60,645 nt of DNA from Chloromonas sp. AAM2 (GCA_004335635.1 QAXH01003028.1:251-60895), one strand, 5' to 3'. Positions 27,901 through 39,900 are shown, counted from the stretch's first letter. Notes: generated from the sequence alone by a model not told the origin. Translations and numbers: made by a program.

Positions 27901-29673
27901 CTTTGCCCTTTATCTGGAATAAACGCAAAACGATGAACGATGCCTGCCCCTTGCATGATTTGCAAGCACAGGCAGTGTAACCTCTTGAGCACGTGTTCTC
28001 ATTGCCAGAACAGACAAGCAGACATCAGACAAGAACAATAATCGAGCAAACACACATGCTGCCGCTGCTCAGGTTGTGAGTGTTGAGGGTCGCACCGTGG
28101 TGCTGGGCGGAGCTGACATTGTGGACGGCTCGCCGGTGCTCGACATCAAGCCCTACGTGCCCTTCTGTGATGCTCTGCCTCGGGCCACCGCACCCCCATA
28201 CGTGCAGGTGATTGCCAGGGGTGGGGTGGGGAGCTCACAAGGGGGACGGGTGGGCTAGGCGTTGACTGGGCCAAGCGTGGGGTGACCGAATGTGATTGCA
28301 GGACGAGTGATGAAGAGCAGTACCGGGTTGAGCCTTGCCAATATTCATGCAATACCAAGACACCTTGTGTCAGCAGGGAATGTCAGTTGCCAAAGCTAGG
28401 TTGGTCCGTCATGAAGGCCTGTTTATCCCTTTGAATGGTGAGATGTGTTGCCACCTTTGTGATGTATCATACCGCAGGCTGAGGCTGCTGACGAGCCGCT
28501 GGCTGTGGGGCGCGTGCTGCTGACCGCCGTAGGTAGGGAGCAGCTGGAGCGGTGCTGGCGGCGCAACGCACACCGCACGCTGTACGGCTCAGCTGAGGAC
28601 TACGTCACGTTTGTATCGGAGGTGAGGACGTGCCCACGAGCAGGGGTGTGCAACATGTGCGTCAGTTTCTGTACAGACATGCTCACAACCTCCAGCTGGA
28701 TGGAGCTCAAATGTGAATATCATCTATGGCAAACGATGCAAGAGTGTTTGAGCAGAACTGTGCGTCCGTACAGTGCTAGTCTAGGCCTCCTCCATCTTTT
28801 GGCCAGTGTTTTGTTTGACCTTGGAGGCAAAGAGCACGTGAAGTGCTAAGGCTCCCCTCTGGCCACGTGCGCCTGTAAGACATCCTTCCACCATGCCCCA
28901 GCTCTCAAGCGTTACCTGAGCGCAAATCCCCTGGCCAGAGTTTTGTCAGTCTATGGTTGTCACTGGCAACAAACATCACTGGCGGTGTAACAGGTGTTGT
29001 GCTTGAACTGCGGTGCAGCCGCACCCACACCTCTTATGATGCCTCACTTGCCGTCTCATACTGCGTCATGCTTTTTCCCGTCTGCTCTCAGGTCCTATCG
29101 CGTGACATTCGCTCGACGCGCCAACGGCTGCACGTGGGCCCTGCTGCCCAGATGCGCAACACTGCAAGCCTGGAGTCAGCCAAGGCTTTGGCAGACAAGC
29201 TAAGCCTGTCCAAGGCCGTTCAGGCCTGCACTGGCCAGGAGCCAGGCATCAACACCACCCAGCCGGACACCCAGACACAACTAAGCAATGGTGACCACAT
29301 GCCTTTGGAGGCTGGCGCCCCTGCAACCCAGCAACATTTAACAGTTTCTGAAGCCGGCAACCAGGAAGCTTCTGCTGGAGAGTCCACAGTTCACAGCCAG
29401 CCTGCTGGCCAAGGTCTTGGTAACAGCAGCAGTGACAGTAACCGCCAGGCCGGGCATGTATCGCTGGAAGGCGGATTAGGCGACACAAGCATACAAGCTG
29501 GAGGGTCGGGGGGCACTGGCGTATTTCATGTTGTTCTTGAGGGCGTGGACATCAGTTATGATGTTTGTGATGGCCAGCTGGGAGCCGACTTGCCGGCGGG
29601 CGCAGTGATTGTTGGCGGAGCAAGCCTGGGCACGGCCCTAGCACTGCAGCACAAGCACAAACATAGACACTAG
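24971..29673 (+). CDS. TRMO: TrmO/TsaA-family tRNA (adenine-N6) methyltransferase, nine exons
   Basis: Members of this family add a methyl group to N6 of t6A37 in threonine tRNA, using S-adenosylmethionine. Exons: 24971-25129, 25314-25589, 25791-25939, 26405-26547, 26799-26854, 27230-27316, 28073-28207, 28478-28621 and 29092-29673; phases match and total 576 residues. An Ala-rich hydrophobic helix lies near residues 12-35, which may be a membrane anchor or part of a targeting sequence. A Glu/Ala-rich coiled coil with GLHGEAGLHG repeats follows. The beta-barrel domain then shows FRPIGYLRSCFTTRNGTPRQP-type start (exons 3 to 4), GLTEWSHVWVLYWFH, FATRSPHRPVPIGLS and DGSPVLDIKPYVPF. All family motifs are intact. 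The C-terminal 190 residues contain a variable insert and end in LEGVDISYDV and a His/Lys-rich tail. The coiled coil before the domain resembles animal TRMO. Confidence 0.92.
26656..26700. repeat. Short AGAGCA(A/C) tandem repeat in TRMO intron 4
   Basis: About six tandem copies of a seven-base unit (AGAGCAA or AGAGCAC) occur inside the intron between 26547 and 26799. A CCCTA-type pyrimidine repeat follows at 26742-26769. Confidence 0.75.
27719..27810. repeat. 24-bp minisatellite in TRMO intron 6
   Basis: Nearly four tandem copies of a 24-base unit containing CCCAAACAGGTGCAATTATT lie in the intron between 27316 and 28073. The copies differ at one or two bases, so expansion was recent. Confidence 0.9.
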
Positions 29674-30764
29674 GTGCTTGCTGACTCCATTGCCAGGCTC
29701 GCAAGACCAGACTGGTCCCAGCAAGCGACAGTGGAACGACTCGTGATTTGAAAAGCTTGTTCGTTTGATACTTTGAAAATATTACCGGATCAACGCCACA
29801 TAGTGTTACTAGACTGACCTTCTAGGACTGTACCAGCAGTTGTCTTCCAGTCTAGCACTGGCAACAGCTCGTCAGAGCACACTTGTTTTGGCAATGTGTT
29901 CAAATGGTCAATACACAGGCAGACTGTAAGTGAAGTGCTTGCTTGGCAGGCATCAACTGATTGTACAGAGTTGCAAGTACGGACACTCTGAGAATTGGAC
30001 AGCACCCTCTCCACCATGATGTGTTTGCAGCAAAAGTCAGCAGCCACGGCAGACGTTCTGTCCAAGGACAGCCGCTACAACAGTCTAACATGAATATGGT
30101 GGATGATTGGCTGGCGTGGGCCACTTACACAGACCAGTCCCACACCGGATAAAACACATATCAGATGCAAGCGCTGTTCACGGGCATGGGCACGTTGGCC
30201 CGTGTAAGGTGTGACACGACGAGGTGTGCGTCTGGCAAAGTTTGTCTATTGAATTTTTGCAGCAGTCTGCAGGCCTCAACCCAGGCCTCATTGCGAACGC
30301 AGAAGCTATTAAACGCTAGCGCACACAACGCTACCTAAGCAGCATGGCTGGGTGGGGCAAGGGAGGCGCTGAATCGCAGCAGACACCAACCCCTGTGCCC
30401 TGCCAATCGACATCACAGCCCAAACGGACTGTACAAACACAAAGGGAGAGGACAAGATGGGTAGGGCCTTGGCCAGCTGTGTTCAGAACAAGAAGCTATG
30501 CCAGGGTCACTCCCTCAAGATCACGAGTACAAATCATTGGACCTGACCAACAAGCCAAGGGTCGGGTGAGGTTTGTCGAAGGCTCATCCGCATGGTTTGC
30601 AGATGGGATCACAAAGATACAGTCAGCAGTGCTGCTCTCGAGGTTCTTGCAGCTAGCATGCAGTACAACATCACCAGTTGCTGAGCCGTACTTCTGGCGA
30701 AATAGGTTTGACCTATGGCTGCTGCATGTTGACTTGGCCAAGCTGTGCTGACCCATCTGGCTGT
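29674..30764. other. Convergent intergenic region
   Basis: This separates the plus-strand TRMO-like gene from the minus-strand globin gene. A plus-strand TGTAA at 29925-29929 and a minus-strand one at 30125-30129 could be the poly(A) signals of the two genes. A 135-codon open frame at 30344-30751 has an ATG but no recognisable sequence and is not called. Confidence 0.45.
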
Positions 30765-31712
30765 CTACTCTCCAGGCTTCATGGGACGGAAATGGGAACG
30801 TGTTGCCTTTAACGCAGCAATTGCAGCAGTCTTAGTCTCAGCTGGCAGCACGTTGCCGAGCTCGTCCATGACCTCTTGGAAGTGCTTGCACATGAGCTCA
30901 TGATGGTGCTCCGACAGGCCTCGGAATTTGATCATATCATAGTGGTACTCCCGAAGGTCCACCTTTTCTGATTCCTGCGAATAAATGACAGAAAGCAGAA
31001 GCGTGCGAGGTTGGATGCAGCAGAACAGGGGTCCGCCACGTCGTGGCAGCATTTGTGTGCAAATCGGGACATGACGATTCTGTTGGGCCCATTGCGGTCT
31101 GTGCCTTTTAAGTGCTGCTTTTGACGGAGGATGTGCGCAGACGTCGAGAGGGATATGTGTCGATTTGCTGGGCTCAGCTGGCACTACGCTGCTGTTGGCA
31201 CATGTCGATGCTTTGCCGCCTACAAAGGCCCCTTGGCTGCGCTTGGTAGCACGCATTCAGCTGTCTATTATTATCAACTGCAATGTGCTGAGCTGCGAGA
31301 GCTGCTGTGCTTCCTGGCTTACCGCTCCTCCGAACAACATCTCCATCATAGTCTCCTGTTTGTGCCTCAGCACTTGCTCGCTGATGCCCTCGAAGAACGG
31401 GCGTAGCTGAGGGTCGGAGAATATCTGCAAACACATTGGCAAAGGAATGAGGTTCGTCAGCAAGTCGTGGAGGACACCAAGGACACCCTTCCAACCCAAC
31501 GCAACCCACCTTGCTGAACAGGAGGTCCGTGACCTTCTTCATGGCTACTTCCTGCGTATAGCAGAACAGACGCAGGTGTCGGGGCTGGTGCTGGGGAACT
31601 AGAATCCAGCTCGCGGCGAGAGGAGGGCGCATACAGAAATTTGCTTCAAACTTGCCTTAGAAAATACTTTGTGGGGCGCATCGTCGTCCACCCCTGAGAC
31701 CTGTAGCCTTGC
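30765..31712 (-). CDS. Truncated (2-on-2) hemoglobin, N-terminus uncertain
   Basis: Truncated globins bind heme and react with oxygen or nitric oxide; green algae carry several. Secure exons are 31551-31510, 31424-31323 and 30974-30765, all phase 0. They give EVAMKKVTDLLFSK (helices A-B), IFSDPQLRPFFEGIS then RHKQETMMEMLFGGA (helix E and the Gly-Gly loop), then REYHYDMIKFRGLSEHHHELM with the likely proximal His, and a C-terminal helix. The B10 position appears to be Phe where many relatives have Tyr, which would alter ligand stabilisation. The first exon is tentative: a frame ending APHKVFSK at about 31663 can join through a GC donor with consensus AAG|GCAAGT, but no ATG is fixed. The final residues run past the usual globin end by about ten. 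Confidence 0.85.
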
Positions 31713-31970
31713 TCTGTGCGCCTGCACGCAGAGGAAGTGCTCAAACGTCAAGCGCTGCTGGCAACACACACGCAAGGGCTTTGCTATATCTGATGCCACG
31801 CACCATGGGAAAGCGAGAGCACAGCTGTCGAGATGCAAACGAGGGCGCGGTAAGTGCCTGGGCAGCGTCAGCTGTTTGCTGGTCTTCTGTCTGTCTGTGT
31901 CTCTCGCCTCCTAAATTTTTGGCGGTTGGGCGCACACGTGGCACGTAAAATTGGAGCGCCCAAGAAAGCA

Positions 31971-31993
31971 GAGCGAGAGAGAGAGAGAGAGAT
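31971..31993. repeat. GA microsatellite
   Basis: A run of about ten GA dinucleotides lies upstream of the globin gene. Confidence 0.9.
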
Positions 31994-32371
31994 TCTGCTG
32001 CACCTGTTGTCAGTGAACAGACAGATCGGAGTTGAGTACGTCTGGCAGTGTGAAGGGTGGCTGCTTTGGACGTATGCAGATGGACCAACAGCACCTGAGT
32101 GTGTGTGGTACATGGTGCTCATCATCTGGTCATGGAAGCTTTTCCAAGCTCTTAGATGTCTTCTATATTTTTACCACGACTTTGCCAGTGTAGCTGAGGT
32201 GTCCGTCTGACTCCACAACCCTACCAACAGATTGTCCATGCACGTTTTCGCAGCCCTTCTGTTCTAGCAGAACAAGTGAGAATGCCTTGTTCAAAGTGCA
32301 GGCCAAACTAGGCATGAAAGGTGAGGATGTTACATGCACAAGGACATCGTGTGTCAACCTGTGCTGCTTAC
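31994..32371. other. Upstream flank of globin; nothing recognised
   Basis: No coding exon or repeat beyond the neighbouring GA run was found. The globin promoter may lie here. Confidence 0.35.
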
Positions 32372-32572
32372 CCTGGCAACAGCAGGAGCCTGTATTTGGA
32401 CTGCCAGAACAAGCAGCCAAGGCGCGCCCAGCGTAGGCGCGTTGGAATGATGACGGACAGCATCAGCAGGACAGAAACGGCCAGCTGACCGAATGACTCT
32501 TCGCTGTAGCCTGACGCGAAAACGGGTGGGACTGGTGGTCCAGATCTGCAATCGGCCCAGAGATTGCACTTG
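32372..32572 (-). pseudogene. Stray copy of a reticulon exon
   Basis: Bases 32479-32572 match 45791-45884, the start of exon 2 of the reticulon gene plus a little of its upstream intron, at about 96 percent (four differences in 94). The copy keeps the acceptor GATTGCAG and the frame GPPVPPVFASGYSEESFGQLA. Of the three exonic differences two are silent and one is Val for Ile. After GQLA the frame stays open for about 38 unrelated, partly hydrophobic residues to a GTAAGC donor at 32371. No other reticulon exon lies nearby, so a duplicated exon fragment is most likely. A new gene using this exon cannot be excluded. Confidence 0.75.
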
Positions 32573-34015
32573 TCAGCTGTCAGCTGTCTCTATGTCTGTG
32601 TTATGCATATTCCAGTGGAAGGGACTGGGAGACGGCTGTGCTGGGCTGAGCCATACCTGTACAACCACCACACCATGCCGGCACATTACGGAGGGCATCG
32701 TCCGAACCTGCTGGCAACAAGTTCTGCTTGCAGTTAACTCGGAGATGGGTTCTCGGGTGTGATCTACATTAGGCGGCATGTGTCTAGTGCCCAATGAAGC
32801 GCTGCGGCTGTCTCAGTCGGGGGGTGGAGGGCTTGGCTACCTCCCCAAGGAGGCGGGCGGCCGTAGATCGTATTGTGGTGCTGCAACTTTGGCCTCTGAG
32901 GTCAGTCGAGTCAGCATAGGGCCTGTGCTTGTTTGAATTAGGGTTGAGATGGTGTTGCTGATGGTGATGCATGCACAAGGAAGTGTTGGCGTGCGTTGTC
33001 AAGCATGTACATGACATTGTAAAGTGGGTTTGATACCACTCACATCTCCAGAGGGTCTGCCTCAAGAATGGGGCGTTGGTGCTGCCTTGCACAGGCGAGA
33101 GAACGCAACATTTCAGGCACACAAAACTGGCAGCTGGTAGCCATGGCAGGTGATGGCCGACTGCAACACAACCCCTTCTTTTTGATGCCAGGCACAGGTT
33201 CCACACACACACGAACTTTACAGGCACAGCAGCACTGAGTACAGCTCACTGATGCAAACCAATGAGCGCCTCACCACATACAGGCACACGCTGTAAGAGT
33301 CCAGTGCGGCTACGGTTCAGCCAATCAAGCCTCAGCACCTTGCATGGGTCCATGCAGGTGCACCCAAGGTTCAGACGGTCAACCGCGCACTCCAGTCAGG
33401 TCACACCGAAGTGTCGCCATAAATATTAGAGTTCAACACAAACTGATGTCTGTTTGCCATGTGACTGGAACTGCATCTGATCATAGAAACAGCGGCCCTG
33501 CTCAGGCAATTTAACAGGACCAGAAAGCAGTTTGAGCTGTGATGCCAGCACTCTACCTACTGCAATGCAAAAGGTGCCTGTCTGTTCTACCCAACGGATT
33601 TCAGACAGAGCCAACAGACTTGGCTTGGCAAAAAATAAAACCAATCCAAGGGGCAAAACAGCAGGCCAGCCAGAGAAGCGCTGCATCAAATGCAAGAGCC
33701 AGTTCTCGCCTTGCTACTTCGCCACGTCAGACGGCGCTCTCTTCAGGAGAGATCAACCTCAGCTAAGCACTCAGAAGGACGCAATTAGGCCTCTTGACAA
33801 CAGGCTATTAAATGCAAACAAGACTCAAAATCTGCACACCTGCACTTCAACAGAGCAGCTGTTGTGCAGAGCTGCAAGATGTGTTGGCACTGTCTGCTGC
33901 TTTCAGTATACATGAAATCGCTCAGCACAGCCACGTCTAGCGCATCACTGTCTTGCCTGATGCATCAGGGCTGGCATTACAAGTTTGTGCCTCAACCTGG
34001 TGCCATGTTCTCTGT
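32573..34015. other. Intergenic; nothing recognised
   Basis: Several short overlapping open frames exist on both strands, none with recognisable sequence or convincing splice sites. Confidence 0.4.
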
Positions 34016-34486
34016 TCATTTGCCACTGGGAAGAGACTCCTCTACTCGGCCCTTGCGAACACGAGGCATGACCATCAGACCAGCCGCCTTTAGCCCTTGT
34101 GTTAGGGCTAAGAGACGAGGATCCATCTTGAGCGTTGCGGGTATGTCCATTGTTGCCTCCCGCAAGCCAAAAGCCCGGGCCTGTTGGCCAAGCACGGTTC
34201 CCAAGCTTCTGCAGGTTTGTGTCCTGTCAACTGTGATCAATGAAGTCCGCTTGCGCCTGTGGAAGGCCGCTAGAGGTAGCGCTGATGGCAAGGCAGGTAG
34301 GCCTTGGAGCGGTGGTTGCCGGTCCACTTTGCCCTGCTCATCCAATGCATGGGGAAGCTCCAGCTGCGTGGTCACCTGGGCTAACATACTGCCAGCGTCC
34401 CAGGGATTGGTGAGCTGAACAACCTGGGCTTCCAGATGATCTGGCCCAAAGAGTCTCCAGCGCACTTGAGCAGGGACAAACCGCAT
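34016..34486 (-). CDS. Hypothetical protein, 156 residues, single exon
   Basis: I do not recognise this protein. It is an uninterrupted ATG-to-stop frame, starting MRFVPAQVRWRLFGPDHLEA. It is basic towards the C-terminus (LMVMPRVRKGRVEESLPSGK) with no membrane segment or obvious signal peptide. Its residue usage is that of an ordinary folded protein rather than the low-complexity shadows common in this window. Its start lies 206 bases from the divergent Rab7 start, so a shared promoter region is likely. A small mitochondrial, plastid or nuclear protein is possible. It could also be part of a longer spliced gene, as its downstream side was not tested. Confidence 0.5.
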   Translation of the reverse strand: MRFVPAQVRWRLFGPDHLEAQVVQLTNPWDAGSMLAQVTTQLELPHALDEQGKVDRQPPLQGLPALPSALPLAAFHRRKRTSLITVDRTQTCRSLGTVLGQQARAFGLREATMDIPATLKMDPRLLALTQGLKAAGLMVMPRVRKGRVEESLPSGK

Positions 34487-34692
34487 GGCTGACGACGTGG
34501 CCCCTCACAGATGAGAGAGCTGCTGATGCTGCTGATCTGCCACACAACAACACAGCAATCATCGATGCTGAATGAACCCATCATGCAATCGTCGGTTAGC
34601 AAAACGTGCACATCCCCCATCATCAGGGTTGTTAGGTGGGCGCCTTGACAAATCTTGCACGGAAGTTCCCAAATCAGGATAAAAGCAGCACA
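34487..34692. promoter_or_regulatory. Putative bidirectional promoter
   Basis: Only 206 bases separate the divergent start codons of the 156-residue frame (minus) and Rab7 (plus). Both 5' untranslated regions and core promoters must fit here if both genes are real. No TATA box at a proper distance is obvious. Confidence 0.45.
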
Positions 34693-36184
34693 ATGGCAGG
34701 CAAGAAGACTCGGCGCTTGTTGAAGGTTATCATCTTGGGAGACAGCGGCGTGGGCAAGGTTTGTGATGGGTACCGGGGCACGCAATTGGTGCATCAAGCG
34801 CGTGTGAACCCCCGGCGTGACTGTATATGTTTGCCCTATCACGTCTACTGCAGACGAGCTTGATGAACCAGTATGTTCAAAAGAAATTCACGAAAGAGTA
34901 CAAGGCCACCATCGGTGCTGATTTCCTCACAAAGGAAATTGAAGTTGATGATAAGACGGTAACGATGCAGGTGAGACTGACACTTGCGATTGCGGACGTT
35001 GCCTTTTTCGTGAGCTATTCGTGCTAAACCCTGCATTTGCCCACACGCAGATCTGGGACACCGCAGGGCAAGAGCGCTTTCAGTCATTGGGTGTAGCATT
35101 TTACCGCGGAGCAGACTGTTGTGTGCTGGTTTATGATGTGAACAGCGCCAAGACGTTTGATGCTTTGGACAACTGGCGAGATGAGTTCTTGATACAAGTA
35201 AGGAGTTCCAGCGCAGTGCATCATTGAGTTTTTGGAGTGTTTTACAGCCTGCAACTCAGCCTGTGGGCATACTACGCCTAGGGTTTCATGAGCTCACCAC
35301 CCTGCAACCATCTGTTTGCAGGCCCAGCCACAAGACCAAGAGAACTTCCCGTTCATTGTCCTTGGGAATAAAGTTGACGTTGAAGGGCAGCGAGTGGTAG
35401 GTGGTCCATGCAAGCGAGCAGTCACAGAGTGATTGTGACGCGGTGTCCATGCTCGCCCCATACTCGTACTTGAAAGGGCGTAGATGGGACTATCAAGTTG
35501 AGCTCGTAGTCCATCAAATCTTGCACAAGAGTTTGCTCCAGCCCTCGTGGCCCTTTTCAGCATCAGCAACCAGATCACAGACGTCCTTTAACCCTGATGT
35601 GGCGAGAGCAATGGGATTGTTACAGCCTTGCCACCAGATTTGTGGCCAGCTGGCAGTGGTTATCCTCTATTGCGTGCTGGTATCTCGCTTTGAAAAACGT
35701 AGTGATGACGAGTTCTCATTTGTTTTGAGGCATAAATGCACCTGCTTTGTGTCCGCAGGTGAGCAAGAAGAAAGCAGAAGCATGGGCACAGTCCAAGGGT
35801 GGCATGCCCTACTTTGAGACTTCAGCCAAGGAAGACATCAATGTTGAGGCAGCGTTCACCCAGGTGGCACGCAATGCGCTCAAGATCGAGAAAGAAGAAG
35901 ATCTGTGAGTCCCTAGCCTTGAAATCACTAACCGTGAATTGCAAAGAAGAACGCAAGTGTCATGCAAGGCATACAGGATTTGTTGATAACTGCTCTTGGT
36001 GGTACGCTTCAGGCCGAACAGCCGCCGACTTTGGAAATGTTGCCCTGCCTCTTGCCCAACATTTTCAATCAGGAAGTGCAAGTCATGTCTGTTGTTGTCG
36101 TGCCTTTTGCTTTTGTGCAGGTATGTACCTGAGGTAGTGGACGTAAATGCAAGGACTGCCACCCGAAGCAAGGGTTGCTGCTGA
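34693..36184 (+). CDS. RAB7: Rab7-type small GTPase, six exons
   Basis: Rab7/Ypt7 GTPases direct late endosome and vacuole fusion. Exons: 34693-34758, 34854-34970, 35051-35197, 35322-35396, 35759-35904 and 36121-36184, giving 204 residues with matched phases. Nucleotide-binding motifs are complete: GDSGVGKTSLM (P-loop, split by intron 1), [13 protein letters not shown] (switch I, Rab7 type), [18 protein letters not shown] and ETSAK. The C-terminus ends GCC, two cysteines for geranylgeranyl anchors. Sequence such as [10 protein letters not shown] and [10 protein letters not shown] is characteristic of Rab7 rather than other Rabs. The donor of exon 4 could be GTG|GTAGGT (used here) or three to four bases later; the chosen one keeps frame and family spacing. 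Confidence 0.96.
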
Positions 36185-36929
36185 ACATGCCATAGCTCGG
36201 CTGTGAAAGAGCAATGTGGGGCTGGACGGACAGTGATGTGTGGCTGTTCCAGCATTTCAGCCTGGCAGTGTACAATGTGTAACGGCGCCAATACCACTGG
36301 GGCAGGCCATGGCACATGGAGTGGCACCAAGCGCGGTAGGGCCATGACCAACTTTTGCCCTGGCCTCTTTAGGTTGTCTATCCACTGTTCGCAGGACTTG
36401 AAGCCTGATGTTGACTCGGTCTGTAAACTAACGCTCGCTCACTGTCAGCTAGTTGTGTTGAGCCAGTATGCGTGTGTTGTGTTGTTTTGGTGTTCGTTGT
36501 GCAAGTTTAAGCCGTTTGGTTGACGTCCATGTCAGGTCAGAGAAGAAGGAACTTTTACACACAGCTGTGCTGGCGTTCAGGGCTGAACAATATATTTACA
36601 TTGAGCCGCACAGCAGGCAACGAGTTACCGGAAGCAGTTTTTAACATGTGGCAAGTCAACTTCTCTACCCACCTGTCTCCACGCGATCACACTGCTAGAT
36701 TGTCCTACTTGTACTAACTGGATTGTTTGTCATCACATCATGGAAGTTCTCAGCTCGCAATTCGTGGCATGGCGATGAACCATGCAGATTGGAATTTGCA
36801 CTGAACAGGCACACCATCCAAAGAACTGAAAATCTAAGTTGCAGTCAACGGTTCTTGTCGATAAATGTTTGCCAGACGTTGATCTCACACCTTGGCCCAA
36901 ACAGCCGCCTCGTAGCCAAGCAAGCCGAT
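36185..36929. other. Convergent 3' region between Rab7 and gamma-COP
   Basis: A TGTAA at 36278-36282 on the plus strand lies 94 bases past the Rab7 stop. On the minus strand TGTAA words at 36596-36600 and 36555-36559 lie about 330 to 370 bases past the gamma-COP stop. No gene is seen. Confidence 0.5.
36278..36282 (+). promoter_or_regulatory. TGTAA poly(A) signal of Rab7
   Basis: TGTAA lies 94 bases downstream of the Rab7 stop codon, at the distance typical for green-algal polyadenylation signals. Confidence 0.55.
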
Positions 36930-39900
36930 CTACGCATTCTGGATAATGGAATGCACAGCGTCCGACACAGTGTCCGAGTCCGCACGCACTACCAGCTTCA
37001 TTGCCACATTGCCGCCTGTATCCATTCCAAAGCTCATACGCACCAGCACCTGCATCGGCAAGCGAGGTATGTACGTCTTTGTATTGACAAGGCTTCTGTT
37101 GCTGTATGAAGCAAGAGCAAGGCTGGCTCTGAAGAGAACGGGCAAAGGCTTCTGCGGTCATACTTGCTGTCATGACTGGCTGTTAGACAACCACAAGGAT
37201 TTTCCTTGGACTGAGGGCTACGCACTACAACCACTGTAATCACAATCCCACTTGCCTGCTGGTTGCCGACAAACACGCCACCCATCAGCACTGTGTGTGA
37301 GCGTGCGTTGGGAGGCACAGCCTCTGTTCCCTCACATGGCTGCATGCCCAACGTGCTGATAACTGCTTCCACTGCTTCTTGGAGGCCGTCGCGCTGGCCC
37401 AAACCGTACTCGTCAGCGCGCTCAGTGTCTGCAGATAGCTCCTCCCTGTGGACAGCATGGGACATGCATACGGCATGAGCATACGCACGGCATTGACAGG
37501 TGTGGCAGTGGGAACCGTGCACCATGCTGCCAGGATACCTGCTGCCTTCAACGAGGAGCTCTGCTGCGAGAGTGTGTCAGACCTTGTTGTTGACCTGCAG
37601 CAACTACAACTCAAGATGCACACTCCACAACTGCACCGTGCAGACATGCAATCCGGCTTCCTGGCAGACCACGCACCATCCTTTGCGGAAGTTTGGCACC
37701 AGCACCGGCTTGATGTAGTCTGCCGGTGTAATCTCAATCTCCTCGAGCTGGTACTCATCGTTGTACCCGTCCTCCTCCACCTCACCACTGCTGGGGTCAA
37801 TTTCCTTGACCCTGGAATCAAGGAGAAGGAGAACCAACTCAGATACATGCCAAGATGACCTGAATTATCGACTCTGGTAATGCAAATCGTACTGGTCAGT
37901 GCGCATGATGGATTACTCCTCAACTACTGTGCTTGCAAGCTGACTGGTTGCTATTAACAACCTGTTGTCGTAGAGATGTTGCTCATAATCTCGCAGCACT
38001 CGGTCTGAGCAACTAGTGCGAGTAATTGCACGCGCAGTGGCACTCACTTAAACTTGAGCACATTGAGAAGCTTGCCCAGCGCGATGGAGCCAGGCTCGCG
38101 CCGCAAGACCGTGAATGTGTGGCCAACGCCATTGAGTGGCATGACGTCCAAAGGCACCACGCTCTCCTCCTCATACTCAGACTGCAAGCAACAGGTGGTG
38201 TGTTTGCTGTTACTGCTCCATGCTTCTTGAAATCAATATGCAATCACAGGCGCTAACTAAGCTGGCCACGCTGACGGTCACAGGCAAATGGTAGGCAATC
38301 AATACCATGAACAGCATGCTCTGCTGTGTGCGGTAAGTGTGCGGGGCTTGTTCGGTCCATGGACAGCAAATCCTGATGCCAAGAAAACCACTACACCCGG
38401 TCTCAACACAGGCAGTGCGTTTATCTGCCACTTCATGCAGAGGTTTGACCTGCCAACTGATGAACCTCTGTCGTACTCAAACCCACTGAACTTACCGCAT
38501 CTGACAGATCCACTGTGACACTGCAGTTCTCCAGGACTTGCTCCGGGATAGTGTTTGTGCAGTTGAACTGCAGCACCATGTGCTCCTCAAACACATGCTT
38601 GACCACGAAGATGCTGTACTCGGTATCTTCCTCTGTGAGGCGTGCTGGCTCGGTGCTCTTGAACACATCGCCAAGGTTGGCAAGTTGACTGCGCAGGCAG
38701 GGTCAATTGTTCACAATACGCCGATAGAACAGGAAAGCCAGGGAGGTGGCCACACACTAGGTGTGGTCGCTGCGGACTTGCCACCTCAAAAATCACACAA
38801 CTGCGAGATCTTGAACAGAAGCCCCCTTGTGTTATCCATTCCTAGGGTACCATGCAGGTGTAATCCTCAGGTTTGTTCCCCGGACAACTCACGGGATGGA
38901 GTTGATGAGCTCGATGTACTCCTCAGTGGTGGCTTTCCTGACGGCGCTGGTGGCGGAGGAAGCGCCCCCTTGGCTGGCTGCCCCCGCGCCAGACACACCA
39001 CGTGCACCTGGCGCAACCGCACCAGTCTTGGTCTCACGCTTGCCTACCACAGCCTGCAAGATGCACACAGGGTCATGCGAGTCTGCTTATTGGCCAGCAG
39101 AACTGCGAATTCTCCAGCACATGTGCGCTTGTTTGAGTTGTCCTCATGCTCCGTAGCACGACCAGACGCAAACAGTTTGCACCAGTACATAAGGGCAGGG
39201 GTTTGCTGCAAAGTGACATTGTTAACATAATGCAGCAATCTGGGTTGCGTCTTGCACAAATAGGGTGGTGTGCAGTTGGTTGTTTGGTCCCTCCGACAGT
39301 GCCTCTCAGTGAGAGTAGCTGCTAAGCACCTATAATGAGACCGTGGTCAATATGGCATCTGTATGGACCGCGACCCGCACGGTGGGTGGCGGGCAGCAGA
39401 ACGAACAGTGCAGTAACATTGTTCTGTCACAACGAGCACGAAGCAAGAAAACTAACGTGATCAAGCCAGATTTCAACAACCATCTGGCCACAGAGCTACA
39501 TGCGCATGACTCGTCTCCAAACATATGCATCTACTAACGTGCCACAGCTATTGGCGCTGCTTCTTGATTCCAGCACAAGCAGAAGTGTTTTCACATTTTG
39601 TCTGGTCCCTCCGACAGTGCCTCTCAGTGAGAGTAGCTGCTAAGCCCCTGTAATGAGACCGTGGTCAATATGGCATCTGTATGGACCGCGACCCGCGCGG
39701 TGGGTGGCGGGCAGCAGAACGAACAGTGCAGTAACATTGTTCTGTCACAATGAGCAGACAGCAAGCCACTCTCAACTAATCATCTCAATTCCAGTCTCGA
39801 TACATGTGTGTACTGGTGTGCCACAACTCCAACTTACCAAGTCAAAGGGCCTGTCTGTGCCCCCAGATGCGAGGTAGTCTGAAAGGCTCTTCTCAAGCGA

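Noticed and set aside
30344..30751. Open frame of 135 codons with an ATG on the plus strand
   Set aside because: No recognisable motif, no splice support, and both strands are open in the same place; it lies in a convergent intergenic region.
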